The translations under genes and the position numbers were made by a program. The notes beneath the pieces were generated by a model. The model saw only the letters and a program-made list of their open reading frames with translations. It searched no databases and was not told the DNA's origin. Below are positions 41,707 to 50,015 of a stretch of 52,660 bases of DNA, piece by piece. Source of the DNA: Methanobacteriota archaeon (GTDB lineage: Archaea > Thermoplasmatota > Thermoplasmata > RBG-16-68-12); assembly GCA_020029475.1 (NCBI GenBank), contig JAIBJG010000012.1, positions 1 through 52,660 of the forward strand. The letters are read 5' to 3'. The number at the start of each line of letters is the position of its first letter. Positions within the stretch are counted from its first letter, which is position 1.

Positions 41707-42915
41707 CTGGCGACGCGGGCGGAGGAGTTCGACGTCGTCGTCGTGGGCGCGGGGCCTGCGGGCGGGTACACGGCGGGGCGGATCGCGAAGGCGGGGTACG
41801 AGGTCGCCCTCCTCGAGGAGCACCGGGAGATCGGGGAACCGATCCAGTGCGGGGGCCTCGTCACCCCGCGGGTCTTCGACATCGTTTCGTGCAAGGAGAC
41901 GATCATCGGGGAGGTCCACGGCGCGGAGATCTTCTCGCCCTCCGGGCGACGGATCGTGATCGATGGCGGGGATCGGGAGGCGGTCGTCGTGGACCGCGCG
42001 ATGTTCGACCGGGCGATCGTCACGCAGGCCCTGCGGAACGGGGCGCACTCCTTCCTAGGGGCCCAAGCGGCAGCCGCGCGGCGGGAGAATGGCGGGGTGG
42101 AAGTCCTGGTGGACCAGGATGGCCAGAGCCGTCGCCTCCGGTGCAAGATCCTGATCGGCGCGGACGGAGTCCGCTCGAGCGTCGCGAAGTGGTTCAACAT
42201 CCTCCGCCCGAAGAAGATCCTCCCGGGCTTCGAGGTCGAGATGGTGGGCGTCGAGAGCGATCCGGGCCTCGTCCAGTTGTTCGTTGGACACGACTATGCC
42301 CCCGGCTTCTTCGGGTGGATCATTCCGAGCGGGGACACGGCCCGGGTCGGCCTGTGCATGGACGCCGGGAACACGTACGCCCAGCTAGAGAAGATGCTCG
42401 CGCACCCCACGGTACGGCCGTTCGTGAAGCGCGCCCAGCCAATCCTCTACATCGCGGGCGGGATTCCGCTCGGGTTCCCGAAGAGGAGCCACGCGGACAA
42501 CGTGATGATCGTCGGCGATGCCGCGTGCCAGGCGAAGGGGACGAGCGGGGGCGGGATCTTCACGGCCCTCCTCTGCTCGACGTTCTGCGCGCAGACCGCG
42601 ATCGAGGCCTTAGAGCGAGCGGACTATGGCGCGAAAATGCTCCATCGCTACCACAAAGCTTGGACTGGCAGCATGGGGAAGGAACTCCGGAAGGACCTCG
42701 CGATCCACGATTCGTTCTCCCGCCTGACGGACCCGCAGATCGAAGAGATCTTCGACATCCTCGACAACCCCCAGGTCCTCCGGATCATCCAAGAGATGGG
42801 GGACATCGACTTCCCTTCCAAGGTGGGATGGGCGCTCCTGCGGGAGGAGCCTCGACTCCTGAAGTACCTCGGGAAAGCACTCCGGGCGATGGTGGCGAAG
42901 ACCGTCGGATTCTAG
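41707..42915 (+). CDS. Geranylgeranyl reductase family protein (ether-lipid saturating)
   Basis: About 402 residues. The FAD-binding DVVVVGAGPAGGYTAGRIAK with GxGxxG, CGG in the redox-active loop (PIQCGGLVTP), the IGADGVRSS segment and VGDAACQAKGTSGGGI identify a digeranylgeranylglycerophospholipid reductase, which saturates the isoprenoid chains of archaeal lipids. No ATG, GTG or TTG lies upstream of the Rossmann strand. CTG 41707, 8 nt after GAGG, is the only start that keeps it whole. The GTG at 41743 would remove the first strand. It follows trmB by 11 bp. Confidence 0.92.
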   Translation: MATRAEEFDVVVVGAGPAGGYTAGRIAKAGYEVALLEEHREIGEPIQCGGLVTPRVFDIVSCKETIIGEVHGAEIFSPSGRRIVIDGGDREAVVVDRAMFDRAIVTQALRNGAHSFLGAQAAAARRENGGVEVLVDQDGQSRRLRCKILIGADGVRSSVAKWFNILRPKKILPGFEVEMVGVESDPGLVQLFVGHDYAPGFFGWIIPSGDTARVGLCMDAGNTYAQLEKMLAHPTVRPFVKRAQPILYIAGGIPLGFPKRSHADNVMIVGDAACQAKGTSGGGIFTALLCSTFCAQTAIEALERADYGAKMLHRYHKAWTGSMGKELRKDLAIHDSFSRLTDPQIEEIFDILDNPQVLRIIQEMGDIDFPSKVGWALLREEPRLLKYLGKALRAMVAKTVGF

Positions 42916-42962
42916 GCAGCGTCCGTCCGCGCGCGGAGTCCGGGTTGAAAAACCCCCTCGAT

Positions 42963-43205
42963 TCACCGATGCACGACTTTGCGCTTCTCCTTGCCGGTGA
43001 TTGCGGTGAACGTGGAAAACACACCGCCTCCGAGTGTGGCCCCCAAGAGTCCCATGTCGATCATGCCGGCCCGTCTCCCTTGGAGGACAAACCAAGCGAG
43101 TGCGGCGAAGACGAGGAGGAATACGACGGCGGCGATCCCGAATGCGACGCGCCGTCGTGTTGTGATTCGAACCCACTCAACTCTGGCGACCGCCTTAGCC
43201 GTCAT
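42963..43205 (-). CDS. Small two-helix membrane protein, unknown function
   Basis: 80 residues. A basic N-terminus (residues 1-20), one strong membrane helix (about 21-43, FGIAAVVFLLVFAALAWFVLQG) and a weaker one (about 50-70, MGLLGATLGGGVFSTFTAI), then a KEKRK tail. No homologue is recognised. It has GGTTATTTC at about 43225-43233 as TATA box and converges on the geranylgeranyl reductase. Coding is supported by the promoter and hydrophobic pattern only. Confidence 0.55.
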   Translation of the reverse strand: MTAKAVARVEWVRITTRRRVAFGIAAVVFLLVFAALAWFVLQGRRAGMIDMGLLGATLGGGVFSTFTAITGKEKRKVVHR

Positions 43206-43329
43206 CCCCCAGTTCAGGAAGGAGAAATAACCCCTTGAACGTTGCGAAAACCACCGCGGACGAGGAGATGAAGGGCGTGGGCAGGTTCCCAGTCCTTCAT
43301 GGACCCGTTCGGGCGGGGTCGATCAACAC

Positions 43330-44553
43330 CTACAGCGTGTACCGCTGCCCTTCCACGGGTAGCAGCACCTCGCGTCCCTCGAGAACCTCGGCGAGAGCCT
43401 CCCGGTGGTCCCCGTGCATCAGGACGACCCGCTGCGGGTCGCACCCGTCAATGAATCGCACGAGGTCGTCGTGGCCCGCGTGCGCGGAGAAGTCGAACTT
43501 CTGCCACTCGCAGCGGATCTTCACGTCGGCGCCGTCGAGCTCGACGAAGCCCTCGTCCATCAGTCTCCGGCCGTTCGACCCCTCGACCTGATAGCCCGTG
43601 AGGAGGATCGCGGACCGCGGGTCGTCCCGGACCGCCTGGAGGTACCGGATGATCGGCCCGCCATCGAGCATCCCGCTCGTCGTCACGATCGCATCCGCCT
43701 CCAGGGCCTGGCGGGACCCCCGCTCCGAGCGGACGACCTGCACCCGGTTCATCGCTTCCCGCAGCTTCTTCGCGGACCGCAGGTACTCGGGATGGTCCAT
43801 GTAGATATTGTTCACCTTCTTCCCCATCCCGTCCAGCCACACGTCGAACTTCCCCGCTGCGAGGGTGAGGAGCATGTCCTGGGTCCGCCCCACAGCGAAG
43901 GCGGGGATGAGGGCGATTCCGCCGCGGTTGTTCACGGACCGGATCTTCTCGAGGAACTCGTGCTGGGTCTTCAGCCGGTCCGGATGGTTGCGGCCCGCGT
44001 ACGTGGACTCGATCACGAGGGTGTCGCAGGGCACGGGGCGGGCTCCCTTCACGAGGTCCGTCGTGAGGGTGTGGAGGTCCCCCGTGAACACCGTCGTCTG
44101 GCTCCCGTTCACCTCGAACATCGCGGCGCCGGGGATGTGGCCCGCGGAGTGCAGGGTGACCTGGAGGGGGCCCGCGTCGATGTTGTCCCCGAAGTCCACG
44201 GTCCGCGTGTTCCGCCGGGTCGCGTCGATGTCGCTCTCGTCGAACGGGGCGTCGTATCCTTCCGCGTTCGCGACCTTCAGGCTGTCCTCCTGGAGGAGGT
44301 CCGCGACATTGGCGGTGGGCGGCGTGAGGATCACCTCCGTGTCGTGGCGGCCGCACAGCCATGGCACCATCCCGGAGTGGTCCAGGTGCGAGTGGCTGAC
44401 GAACACGCGGTCCACGGGCGGCGCCTTCATCGGGTACTGAGGCGGGTCCCGAGGGAGCATCCCGTAGTCGAAGAGCAGGGTCTCGGAGCTCTCCCGGAGG
44501 AGCATCCCGAGGCGGCCGACCTCCGTGGCCCCGCCGAGGAACTGGATTTCCAT
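43330..44553 (-). CDS. Beta-CASP metallo-beta-lactamase-fold ribonuclease (aCPSF2-like)
   Basis: 407 residues. The MBL motif SHSHLDHSG, the HSAGHIPGAAMFE and GDLHT segments, and the beta-CASP part (ALIPAFAVGRTQDMLL, TTSGMLDGGP, SAHAGHDDL) show an RNA-processing nuclease similar to archaeal aCPSF2 without N-terminal KH domains. It could trim or mature mRNA, rRNA or tRNA. It starts at ATG 44553. The second geranylgeranyl reductase ends 49 bp upstream on the same strand. Confidence 0.92.
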   Translation of the reverse strand: MEIQFLGGATEVGRLGMLLRESSETLLFDYGMLPRDPPQYPMKAPPVDRVFVSHSHLDHSGMVPWLCGRHDTEVILTPPTANVADLLQEDSLKVANAEGYDAPFDESDIDATRRNTRTVDFGDNIDAGPLQVTLHSAGHIPGAAMFEVNGSQTTVFTGDLHTLTTDLVKGARPVPCDTLVIESTYAGRNHPDRLKTQHEFLEKIRSVNNRGGIALIPAFAVGRTQDMLLTLAAGKFDVWLDGMGKKVNNIYMDHPEYLRSAKKLREAMNRVQVVRSERGSRQALEADAIVTTSGMLDGGPIIRYLQAVRDDPRSAILLTGYQVEGSNGRRLMDEGFVELDGADVKIRCEWQKFDFSAHAGHDDLVRFIDGCDPQRVVLMHGDHREALAEVLEGREVLLPVEGQRYTL

Positions 44554-44602
44554 TCTGTCGACGGTCGCGAGGGGCCCAACCCAATTAAGGATTACGTGGG
44601 GT

Positions 44603-45676
44603 TCAGGTCCCGAGGAAGAGCGGCTGGCATCGGATCGCCCGCCCCATCCGGCGGACCCCGAGGAGGGTCATCGCGGCCGCGAGGAGGCGGTCGTTCCCGA
44701 AGAACCGGTCCGCGAGGTGCTTGATCCGCCGGCCCCGATCGAGCGGCCTCCCCACGGCGGCCCGCCATCGGGTCTCGTACGCCTCGAGGGGCGTCCCTTG
44801 GAGCACGTGGTCCGCGGCGGTCTCCCCTGCAATCCGCCCGCAGATCATCGCGACGTTGATCCCCCCGCCGTTCGTCGCCATCACGTGACCTGCCGCGTCC
44901 CCCACGAGGAGGACGTTTTCCTTCACGGTCCGGGGGACAGGGCCTTCCACGGGCACGTACCCGCCAGTCCCGCGCGCGTGCGGGAGCCCCTGCTGGTCCA
45001 GGAACTTGTGGAACAGGGTGTCGAGCCGGCCCTTGAAGTGCTGCCACGTCCCGAGGCCCACGTTCGCGCACGCCCCCTTCGGGATGATCCACGCGTACCC
45101 GCCGGGCGCGAGGTTCCCGAAGAACAGGTCCGTCCCGGAGTCGAAGTCCCCGTCGATCGTGCAGCTCATCGCGGGGCCCGCGACGGGCCACTCGAGGCCC
45201 ACGCTGCGGGCGACCGTGGAACGGGGGCCGTCGCTCCCGATCACGACCTTCCCGGACACGGTCCCGTGGTTCGTCGACACGTCCTTTCCGCGGACGCGGT
45301 GGACCGTGGTCTCCGTCCGGAGCTCCGCGCCCTCCTCGACGGCCTGGTCCGCGATCCCCTGGTCCATCCTGTCGCGGGCGACCGTGAACCCGCGGAAGGG
45401 GATGTCCCAGTGCCGGCCTCCGGGGCTCCAGATCCGGATCACGTCCGTGTCGATCTGGCGGACCCGCTGCGGGGCCTCCATCAGGTCGTCCAGGCCGTCG
45501 ACCGTGGGGAAGATCGTCCGCACCTCCTCGTTCCTCGCGACGTACTCGCCGCACTGGACGGGGACGCCGATCTCCTTTCGGCGGTCCAGGAGGAGGACCT
45601 TCAGCCCCCGGCGGGCCGCGTACCGCGCGGCGGACGACCCCGCCGGCCCCGCCCCGACGACCACGACGTCGTACAC
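44603..45676 (-). CDS. Second geranylgeranyl reductase family protein
   Basis: 357 residues from GTG 45676, with GAGGGGG just upstream. DVVVVGAGPAGSSAARYAARRG is the FAD motif, VPVQCGEYVARNEEV matches the redox loop with a Cys-Gly pair, and VLLVGDAAGHVMATNGGGINVA is the second FAD site. It is a paralogue of the protein at 41707, about 3 kb away, and follows the GGPP synthase by 10 bp, so it probably reduces the same isoprenoid chain or a related quinone. The two reductases suggest different substrates or steps. Confidence 0.9.
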   Translation of the reverse strand: MYDVVVVGAGPAGSSAARYAARRGLKVLLLDRRKEIGVPVQCGEYVARNEEVRTIFPTVDGLDDLMEAPQRVRQIDTDVIRIWSPGGRHWDIPFRGFTVARDRMDQGIADQAVEEGAELRTETTVHRVRGKDVSTNHGTVSGKVVIGSDGPRSTVARSVGLEWPVAGPAMSCTIDGDFDSGTDLFFGNLAPGGYAWIIPKGACANVGLGTWQHFKGRLDTLFHKFLDQQGLPHARGTGGYVPVEGPVPRTVKENVLLVGDAAGHVMATNGGGINVAMICGRIAGETAADHVLQGTPLEAYETRWRAAVGRPLDRGRRIKHLADRFFGNDRLLAAAMTLLGVRRMGRAIRCQPLFLGT

Positions 45677-45686
45677 GGGCGCCCCC

Positions 45687-46658
45687 TCACGTCTGGCGGG
45701 AGAGCACGAACTCCACGAGGTCCCGCATTCTCCCCGTGGCCTCGACGTCCGGAAGCCCCTCCAGGGCGTCCTTCGCGTTGTCGCCGAACCGCCGGGCCTG
45801 CGCGCGGGCCTTCTCCACCGCGCCGGACTCCCGAATCATCCGGAGCGCGGTCTGGACCTCGCCCCAGTCCTTCTTCCGCTTCCGGAGGATCCGGATCAGC
45901 TCGGACCGGTCTGAGACCCCGCCGTCCTCGAGGGCGTGGATCGCGAGGATCGTCACGTTCCCTTCCTTGATGTCCATCCCGGGCCGCTTCCCCAGGGTGT
46001 GGCCGTCCCCGACGACGTCGAGGATGTCGTCCACGATCTGGAACGCGATCCCGAGGTTCATCCCGTAGTCCCCCGCCGCCTCGATCTGGTCGAGCTCGCC
46101 CGTCCCGAGGAGGGCGCCGACCCGGGCCCCCGTCGCGATCGGCATCGCGGTCTTCCTCGTGATGATGTTCAGGTACTCCTGCCAGCCGAGGTCGACGTTC
46201 CCGACGTGCCGCTTCTGGAGGATCTCGCCCTCTGCGAGGGCCGCGCACACGCGGGCCGTGAGGTCCACGATGTCATCGTCGAGCTTCCCGCCGATCCGGA
46301 ACGCCTTCGAGAAGAGGAAGTCGCCCGTGACGAGGGCCTCCTGCAGGCCGTACTTCAGGTACGCGGCGGGGCGCCCGCGGCGCTGGGTGCCGCCATCGTT
46401 GATGTCGTCGTGGATGAGGGTCGCGCTGTGGATGAGCTCGAGGGCGGCCGCGATGTCGACGGTCTTCTCGACCGCCTTGCCGCCGACGGCCCGGAACGCG
46501 AGGAGGGTCACCGTGGGCCGGATTCGCTTCCCGCCGGCGCCGATCACGTACTGGGCGATCTCCGTGAGGAGCGGCTCCTCGGACACGAGGGATTCCCGGA
46601 TCCGGTGCTCGACGAGATCGAGCTCTTGAGAGACGCCGAAGTCCCAGGTCGTCGTCAT
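45687..46658 (-). CDS. idsA: Geranylgeranyl diphosphate synthase (polyprenyl synthetase)
   Basis: 323 residues. The first aspartate-rich motif is DDIND with GTQRRGRPA after it, the second is QIVDDILDVVGD. Trans-isoprenyl diphosphate synthases condense IPP onto an allylic diphosphate; the archaeal enzyme makes the C20 chain of ether lipids, possibly C25. It starts at ATG 46658, under a palindromic CGTTATATAACG at 46691-46702. It is the head of an operon with the second geranylgeranyl reductase. Confidence 0.93.
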   Translation of the reverse strand: MTTTWDFGVSQELDLVEHRIRESLVSEEPLLTEIAQYVIGAGGKRIRPTVTLLAFRAVGGKAVEKTVDIAAALELIHSATLIHDDINDGGTQRRGRPAAYLKYGLQEALVTGDFLFSKAFRIGGKLDDDIVDLTARVCAALAEGEILQKRHVGNVDLGWQEYLNIITRKTAMPIATGARVGALLGTGELDQIEAAGDYGMNLGIAFQIVDDILDVVGDGHTLGKRPGMDIKEGNVTILAIHALEDGGVSDRSELIRILRKRKKDWGEVQTALRMIRESGAVEKARAQARRFGDNAKDALEGLPDVEATGRMRDLVEFVLSRQT

Positions 46659-46690
46659 CCCGAGGGCCCTGATTGCGACTTAGGGTCCGT

Positions 46691-46702
46691 CGTTATATAA
46701 CG
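46691..46702. promoter_or_regulatory. Palindromic TATA element upstream of idsA
   Basis: CGTTATATAACG is a perfect 12-nt palindrome 33-44 nt before the idsA ATG, so a TATA box for a leader of roughly 10-15 nt is expected. Because it is symmetric it could bind a dimer as well. Confidence 0.6.
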
Positions 46703-46773
46703 GTTTGGTACCGACACGAGACGGCTCCTGAACGGACCGTCCGTCGGGGCCGTCCAAGGAGGGCGCGGAGGCC

Positions 46774-48063
46774 TCACGCCGTGCGCGCCGCGACCCTCGC
46801 CGCGACGGTCGCGACATCGACCGTGTGGTCCCGGACGGCGTCCCGGATCGAGGGGGAGATCGCCCGGAGGTACGAGTGGATCATGTTGTCGCGGTTCCCG
46901 ATCCACTCTGCCATCATCACGACGGGGACCATGATCGTGATGAACGGGTAGAACAGGGAGGTGTCCCCGAGCTCCTTCGTCGCGTGGCTCAGGGCGCGGC
47001 GGGAGAACTCCGCGGTCCGCTCGGAGTGCTCCTCGTAATCCCGCATCGTGAGGTTCGGGTTGTACCCCTGCAGGCTCGGCATATTCACGAGCTCGTTTTC
47101 CCGCATCGCGACGAGGGCGAGGTTCGCGATCCCCGATCGGAGGTCCTTGTGGACCCCGACGAAGTGGTTCAGGCGGGTGATCACGAGGTCGTAGTAGAAC
47201 CACGCGTTCACGGTCCCCTGGAGCTCCCGGGGGCTCACGGGCTCGGACAGGAAGCACATGTCGATGAGGTTGTAGTACGTCGCGCCGGAGAGGGCCTGCG
47301 AGATCCGCTCGTGCCACTTCAGGTCGGCGTCCGGCGCGCTGAGGCCCGCCGCGATCCGCTTCAGCTTCGAGAGGTCCATCGTCGGGTGCTTCTGGAACAT
47401 CGTCAGGGCCTGCCCGAGGATCAGCCGGTCGTCCACCCGCTGGAGCTCGTAGAACAGGTCCTGCCCGTTCGGGGACTCGAGGAAGAGGCGGTTGAACGCG
47501 GCGGTGATGTTCGTCATCAGGTCGAACATCCCGAGCTGCTCCTGGTTCAGGCTGAGGGCGAGCTCCTTCCGGAACGTGTTGATGTCGAAGCCCGGGTCAA
47601 TCATCGACGCGAGACAGTGGTGGTACAGGTCCTTCGCCTCGATGAACGTGTACCGGCCCGTGTCGATGAGGTCGTCGAGGAGGCCCGCCTGGCAGTGGTG
47701 GAGGACCTTCGCGATCATCGACCGCCGCAGGTTCTCCGTCGTCATCCGGCTCTCGTACCGCTGGGTGATCATCGTCGCCCCCGCGGCGAAACGGAGGGTC
47801 TGGCCGTAGTTCCAGAGCTCGTCCGCCTCCTCCCACATCGCGTCCTCCGGGAGACCCGGCGGGCGCAGGCTCAGCGGGGACCCGCGGATCGACTGCTGCA
47901 TCCGGCGGAGCTCCTCCGTGACGCGGGTGATCTGGTTCTTCAGGGCCGTCTTGGGGAACCCGAAGTCGTGGTAGTCGAAGAGGCCTTCCGCGTAGCCCCC
48001 GAGCCGCAGCACGAACTTCGTGAGGAGTTCCAAATCATCCGGCGCGATCTCGATCGAAACCAT
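46774..48063 (-). CDS. All-helical protein with DDLID motif, unknown function
   Basis: About 429 residues from ATG 48063 with GAGGAG upstream. It is almost entirely alpha-helical and soluble until residues about 370-390, where PFITIMVPVVMMAEW is hydrophobic. Residues 126-134 (AGLLDDLID) carry a DDxxD-type motif on a helix, as in class I isoprenoid synthases, and it lies beside idsA and the ether-lipid genes. No clear second aspartate motif (NSE/DTE or second DDxxD) is seen. It may be a divergent isoprenoid-synthase-fold protein or an unrelated scaffold. No family is recognised. Confidence 0.65.
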   Translation of the reverse strand: MVSIEIAPDDLELLTKFVLRLGGYAEGLFDYHDFGFPKTALKNQITRVTEELRRMQQSIRGSPLSLRPPGLPEDAMWEEADELWNYGQTLRFAAGATMITQRYESRMTTENLRRSMIAKVLHHCQAGLLDDLIDTGRYTFIEAKDLYHHCLASMIDPGFDINTFRKELALSLNQEQLGMFDLMTNITAAFNRLFLESPNGQDLFYELQRVDDRLILGQALTMFQKHPTMDLSKLKRIAAGLSAPDADLKWHERISQALSGATYYNLIDMCFLSEPVSPRELQGTVNAWFYYDLVITRLNHFVGVHKDLRSGIANLALVAMRENELVNMPSLQGYNPNLTMRDYEEHSERTAEFSRRALSHATKELGDTSLFYPFITIMVPVVMMAEWIGNRDNMIHSYLRAISPSIRDAVRDHTVDVATVAARVAARTA

Positions 48064-48247
48064 TCCGCTCCTCGGCACGTTCCCGTGGGGCGGGAGGCCA
48101 TAAAGGGCTTCGTCGGTGGTTATCCCCGGCCATTCTTACGGAAACAAACGCGCTAGGACAATTCCATATCCGAGAAAAATATCAGGCCGGATAATCACGG
48201 CGATACCCTCTATACCGCGGGTCCGGCTCGGACGACTGTCTCCGGCA

Positions 48248-49567
48248 ATGGCAGAACCTCCACTCCTTGAATCGCTGGGGGCCGTCACCGCCTTGTTCAT
48301 CTCGATCCTCATCCTCTCGGCGGTGGGCCGCCAGGCCACCCGAAAGTCGTTCCAGAAGCGGACGTTCCTGTTCTCCCTCATCCTCCTGATCACGGCGATC
48401 GTCTCGAACATCCTCCTGACCCTGTACATCAAAGGCCCGGGCTCGGATCCGAGCCAGGCGCTGATCACCACGAAGCGGGTCCAGGGGACGTTCGACCTCC
48501 TGTTCGCGATCTCGATCGGGATCTTCGTCCTCGCGACCGCGAAGCCGGAGATCGACTCGTGGAAAGCGTTCCTGGACCACCTCAAGAAGCAGTTCCCGAA
48601 CCCCTTCCTGTTCTACGGGTTCGTCCAGGTCCTGGCGATCGCCGTGCTCTGGATGTCCGAGCCGCGGCCGATCACCGTGGGGACGGCGACCCGAATCGAG
48701 TTCCCCTCGATCTTCCTGTTCACGGGCGGGCTCGCGTTCGTCACCGTGATGACCTACGTCCCGTTCATGCTCCTCACGTACATCCGGAAGGTCCAGCCGC
48801 GTCCCTCCGTGAAGCGGGACGTGTACCTGATCATCGCGGGCGTCCTCGGGTACACGATTCTCGAGTTCGTCGTCGAGGTCGTCCTCCCGTACTACGCGAT
48901 CGACGTCCGGGCGGGCGGGTTCATCGTGGAGATGGGGCTCGTCGGCCTCGTCGCGTTCGCCGTGCGGGAGAAGGGGTTCCTCGAGGATCTCCTCGTCCCC
49001 CAGGCGGAGGCAGCCCTGTCGACGGCGCCCTCGTTCCAGCTCCGCCGGGGGTTCACGTACCTCGTCCTCGAGGAGAATCCGGCCCACGCCTTCGAGATCT
49101 TCCGGGACCTCGTCACCCACGGGGCGGAGGGGTTGTGCATCACGCGGAAGCCCCCGAAGATGGTCGCCCAGGACTACGGCCTTGAGCGCACCCCGATCCT
49201 CTGGCTGAGCCGGGTCGCGAACCAGAAGAACTGCGTCCGCCCCTCCCCGCCGGAGAACGTAGCGATGGCCGTGGAGCACTTCATCAGCGTCGGCGAGAAC
49301 CCCGTCGTCCTGCTCGACGGGTTCGAATACCTCGTCTCCCACAACGACTTCCAGAGCATCCTCGCCCTCCTCCACGACTTGAACGAGAACGTCTCGATCC
49401 GGGATTCGATCCTCCTCGTTCCCCTGGACCCGAAGGCCCTGAACGAACGGGAGTTCGCCCTGATCAAGCGCGAAGTCCAGGTGATCGAGGCACCGGACGG
49501 CCCCCGCATGGGCCCCCGAGTCGAGCTCGAATATCCGAAGGTCACCCGGAAGGGCCGCGGCTCGTAG
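48248..49567 (+). CDS. DUF835 membrane protein
   Basis: 439 residues. Seven or so hydrophobic helices lie in the first 260 residues (about 12-30, 42-60, 75-100, 115-135, 150-175, 195-215, 225-245), and the C-terminal half (about 290-425) is a DUF835 domain: TYLVLEENPAHAFEIFRDLVTHG, LCITRKPP and VVLLDGFEYLVSHNDFQSILALL. The arrangement (helical sensor plus cytosolic DUF835) resembles a histidine-kinase-like receptor layout but no kinase is present. It is the second DUF835 protein in the window. Confidence 0.85.
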   Translation: MAEPPLLESLGAVTALFISILILSAVGRQATRKSFQKRTFLFSLILLITAIVSNILLTLYIKGPGSDPSQALITTKRVQGTFDLLFAISIGIFVLATAKPEIDSWKAFLDHLKKQFPNPFLFYGFVQVLAIAVLWMSEPRPITVGTATRIEFPSIFLFTGGLAFVTVMTYVPFMLLTYIRKVQPRPSVKRDVYLIIAGVLGYTILEFVVEVVLPYYAIDVRAGGFIVEMGLVGLVAFAVREKGFLEDLLVPQAEAALSTAPSFQLRRGFTYLVLEENPAHAFEIFRDLVTHGAEGLCITRKPPKMVAQDYGLERTPILWLSRVANQKNCVRPSPPENVAMAVEHFISVGENPVVLLDGFEYLVSHNDFQSILALLHDLNENVSIRDSILLVPLDPKALNEREFALIKREVQVIEAPDGPRMGPRVELEYPKVTRKGRGS

Positions 49568-49616
49568 TCGACGATCCCCAAACGTATTTGGCGGGGGAAT
49601 GGGATGGATTCCGTCG

Positions 49617-50015
49617 ATGGATGAACTGGACGAGATTCGGGCGAAGAAGCTCGCGGAGCTTCAATCGTACGGAGAGGCCCAAGCCCTGAAGAAGTCCGCG
49701 AAGCCGGTCCACCTCACGGACGCGACCTTCGATTCGGAGACCGCCCTTCGCGGGGTTGCCCTCGTCGACCTCTGGGCCGCATGGTGCGGGCCCTGCCTGC
49801 GGATCGCCCCCGTGATCGAGCAGCTCGCTGCGGATTACGCAGGGCGGGTCCGAGTGTACAAGTTGAACATCGACGAGAACCCCGTGATCCCAGGGAGGTT
49901 CGGGGTGCAGTCGATTCCCACCCTCATGATCTTCAAGGATGGCACGCTCGTGGACGGGATCATCGGGGTCGTCCCCCGCCAGGAGATCGAGCGCGCCCTG
50001 CAGCGGTGGACCTAG
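49617..50015 (+). CDS. trxA: Thioredoxin
   Basis: About 132 residues from ATG 49617. A 25-residue charged N-terminal helix (MDELDEIRAKKLAEL), frequent in archaeal thioredoxins, precedes the thioredoxin fold with the redox motif WCGPC near residue 55 and the cis-proline segment SIPTLMIF. The frame opens at ATG 49599, but the ACGTATTTGG box at about 49581-49590 places transcription start close to 49617. Its TAG stop shares a CTAG with the convergent Mrp/Nbp35 gene at 50012-50015. Confidence 0.93.
   Translation: MDELDEIRAKKLAELQSYGEAQALKKSAKPVHLTDATFDSETALRGVALVDLWAAWCGPCLRIAPVIEQLAADYAGRVRVYKLNIDENPVIPGRFGVQSIPTLMIFKDGTLVDGIIGVVPRQEIERALQRWT

Noticed and set aside
43150-43180. GGGTTCGAATCAC on the minus strand in a small membrane protein gene
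   Set aside because: The T-loop-like string lacks a pairing stem (a G-A mismatch) and lies within the coding sequence; it is a chance match.
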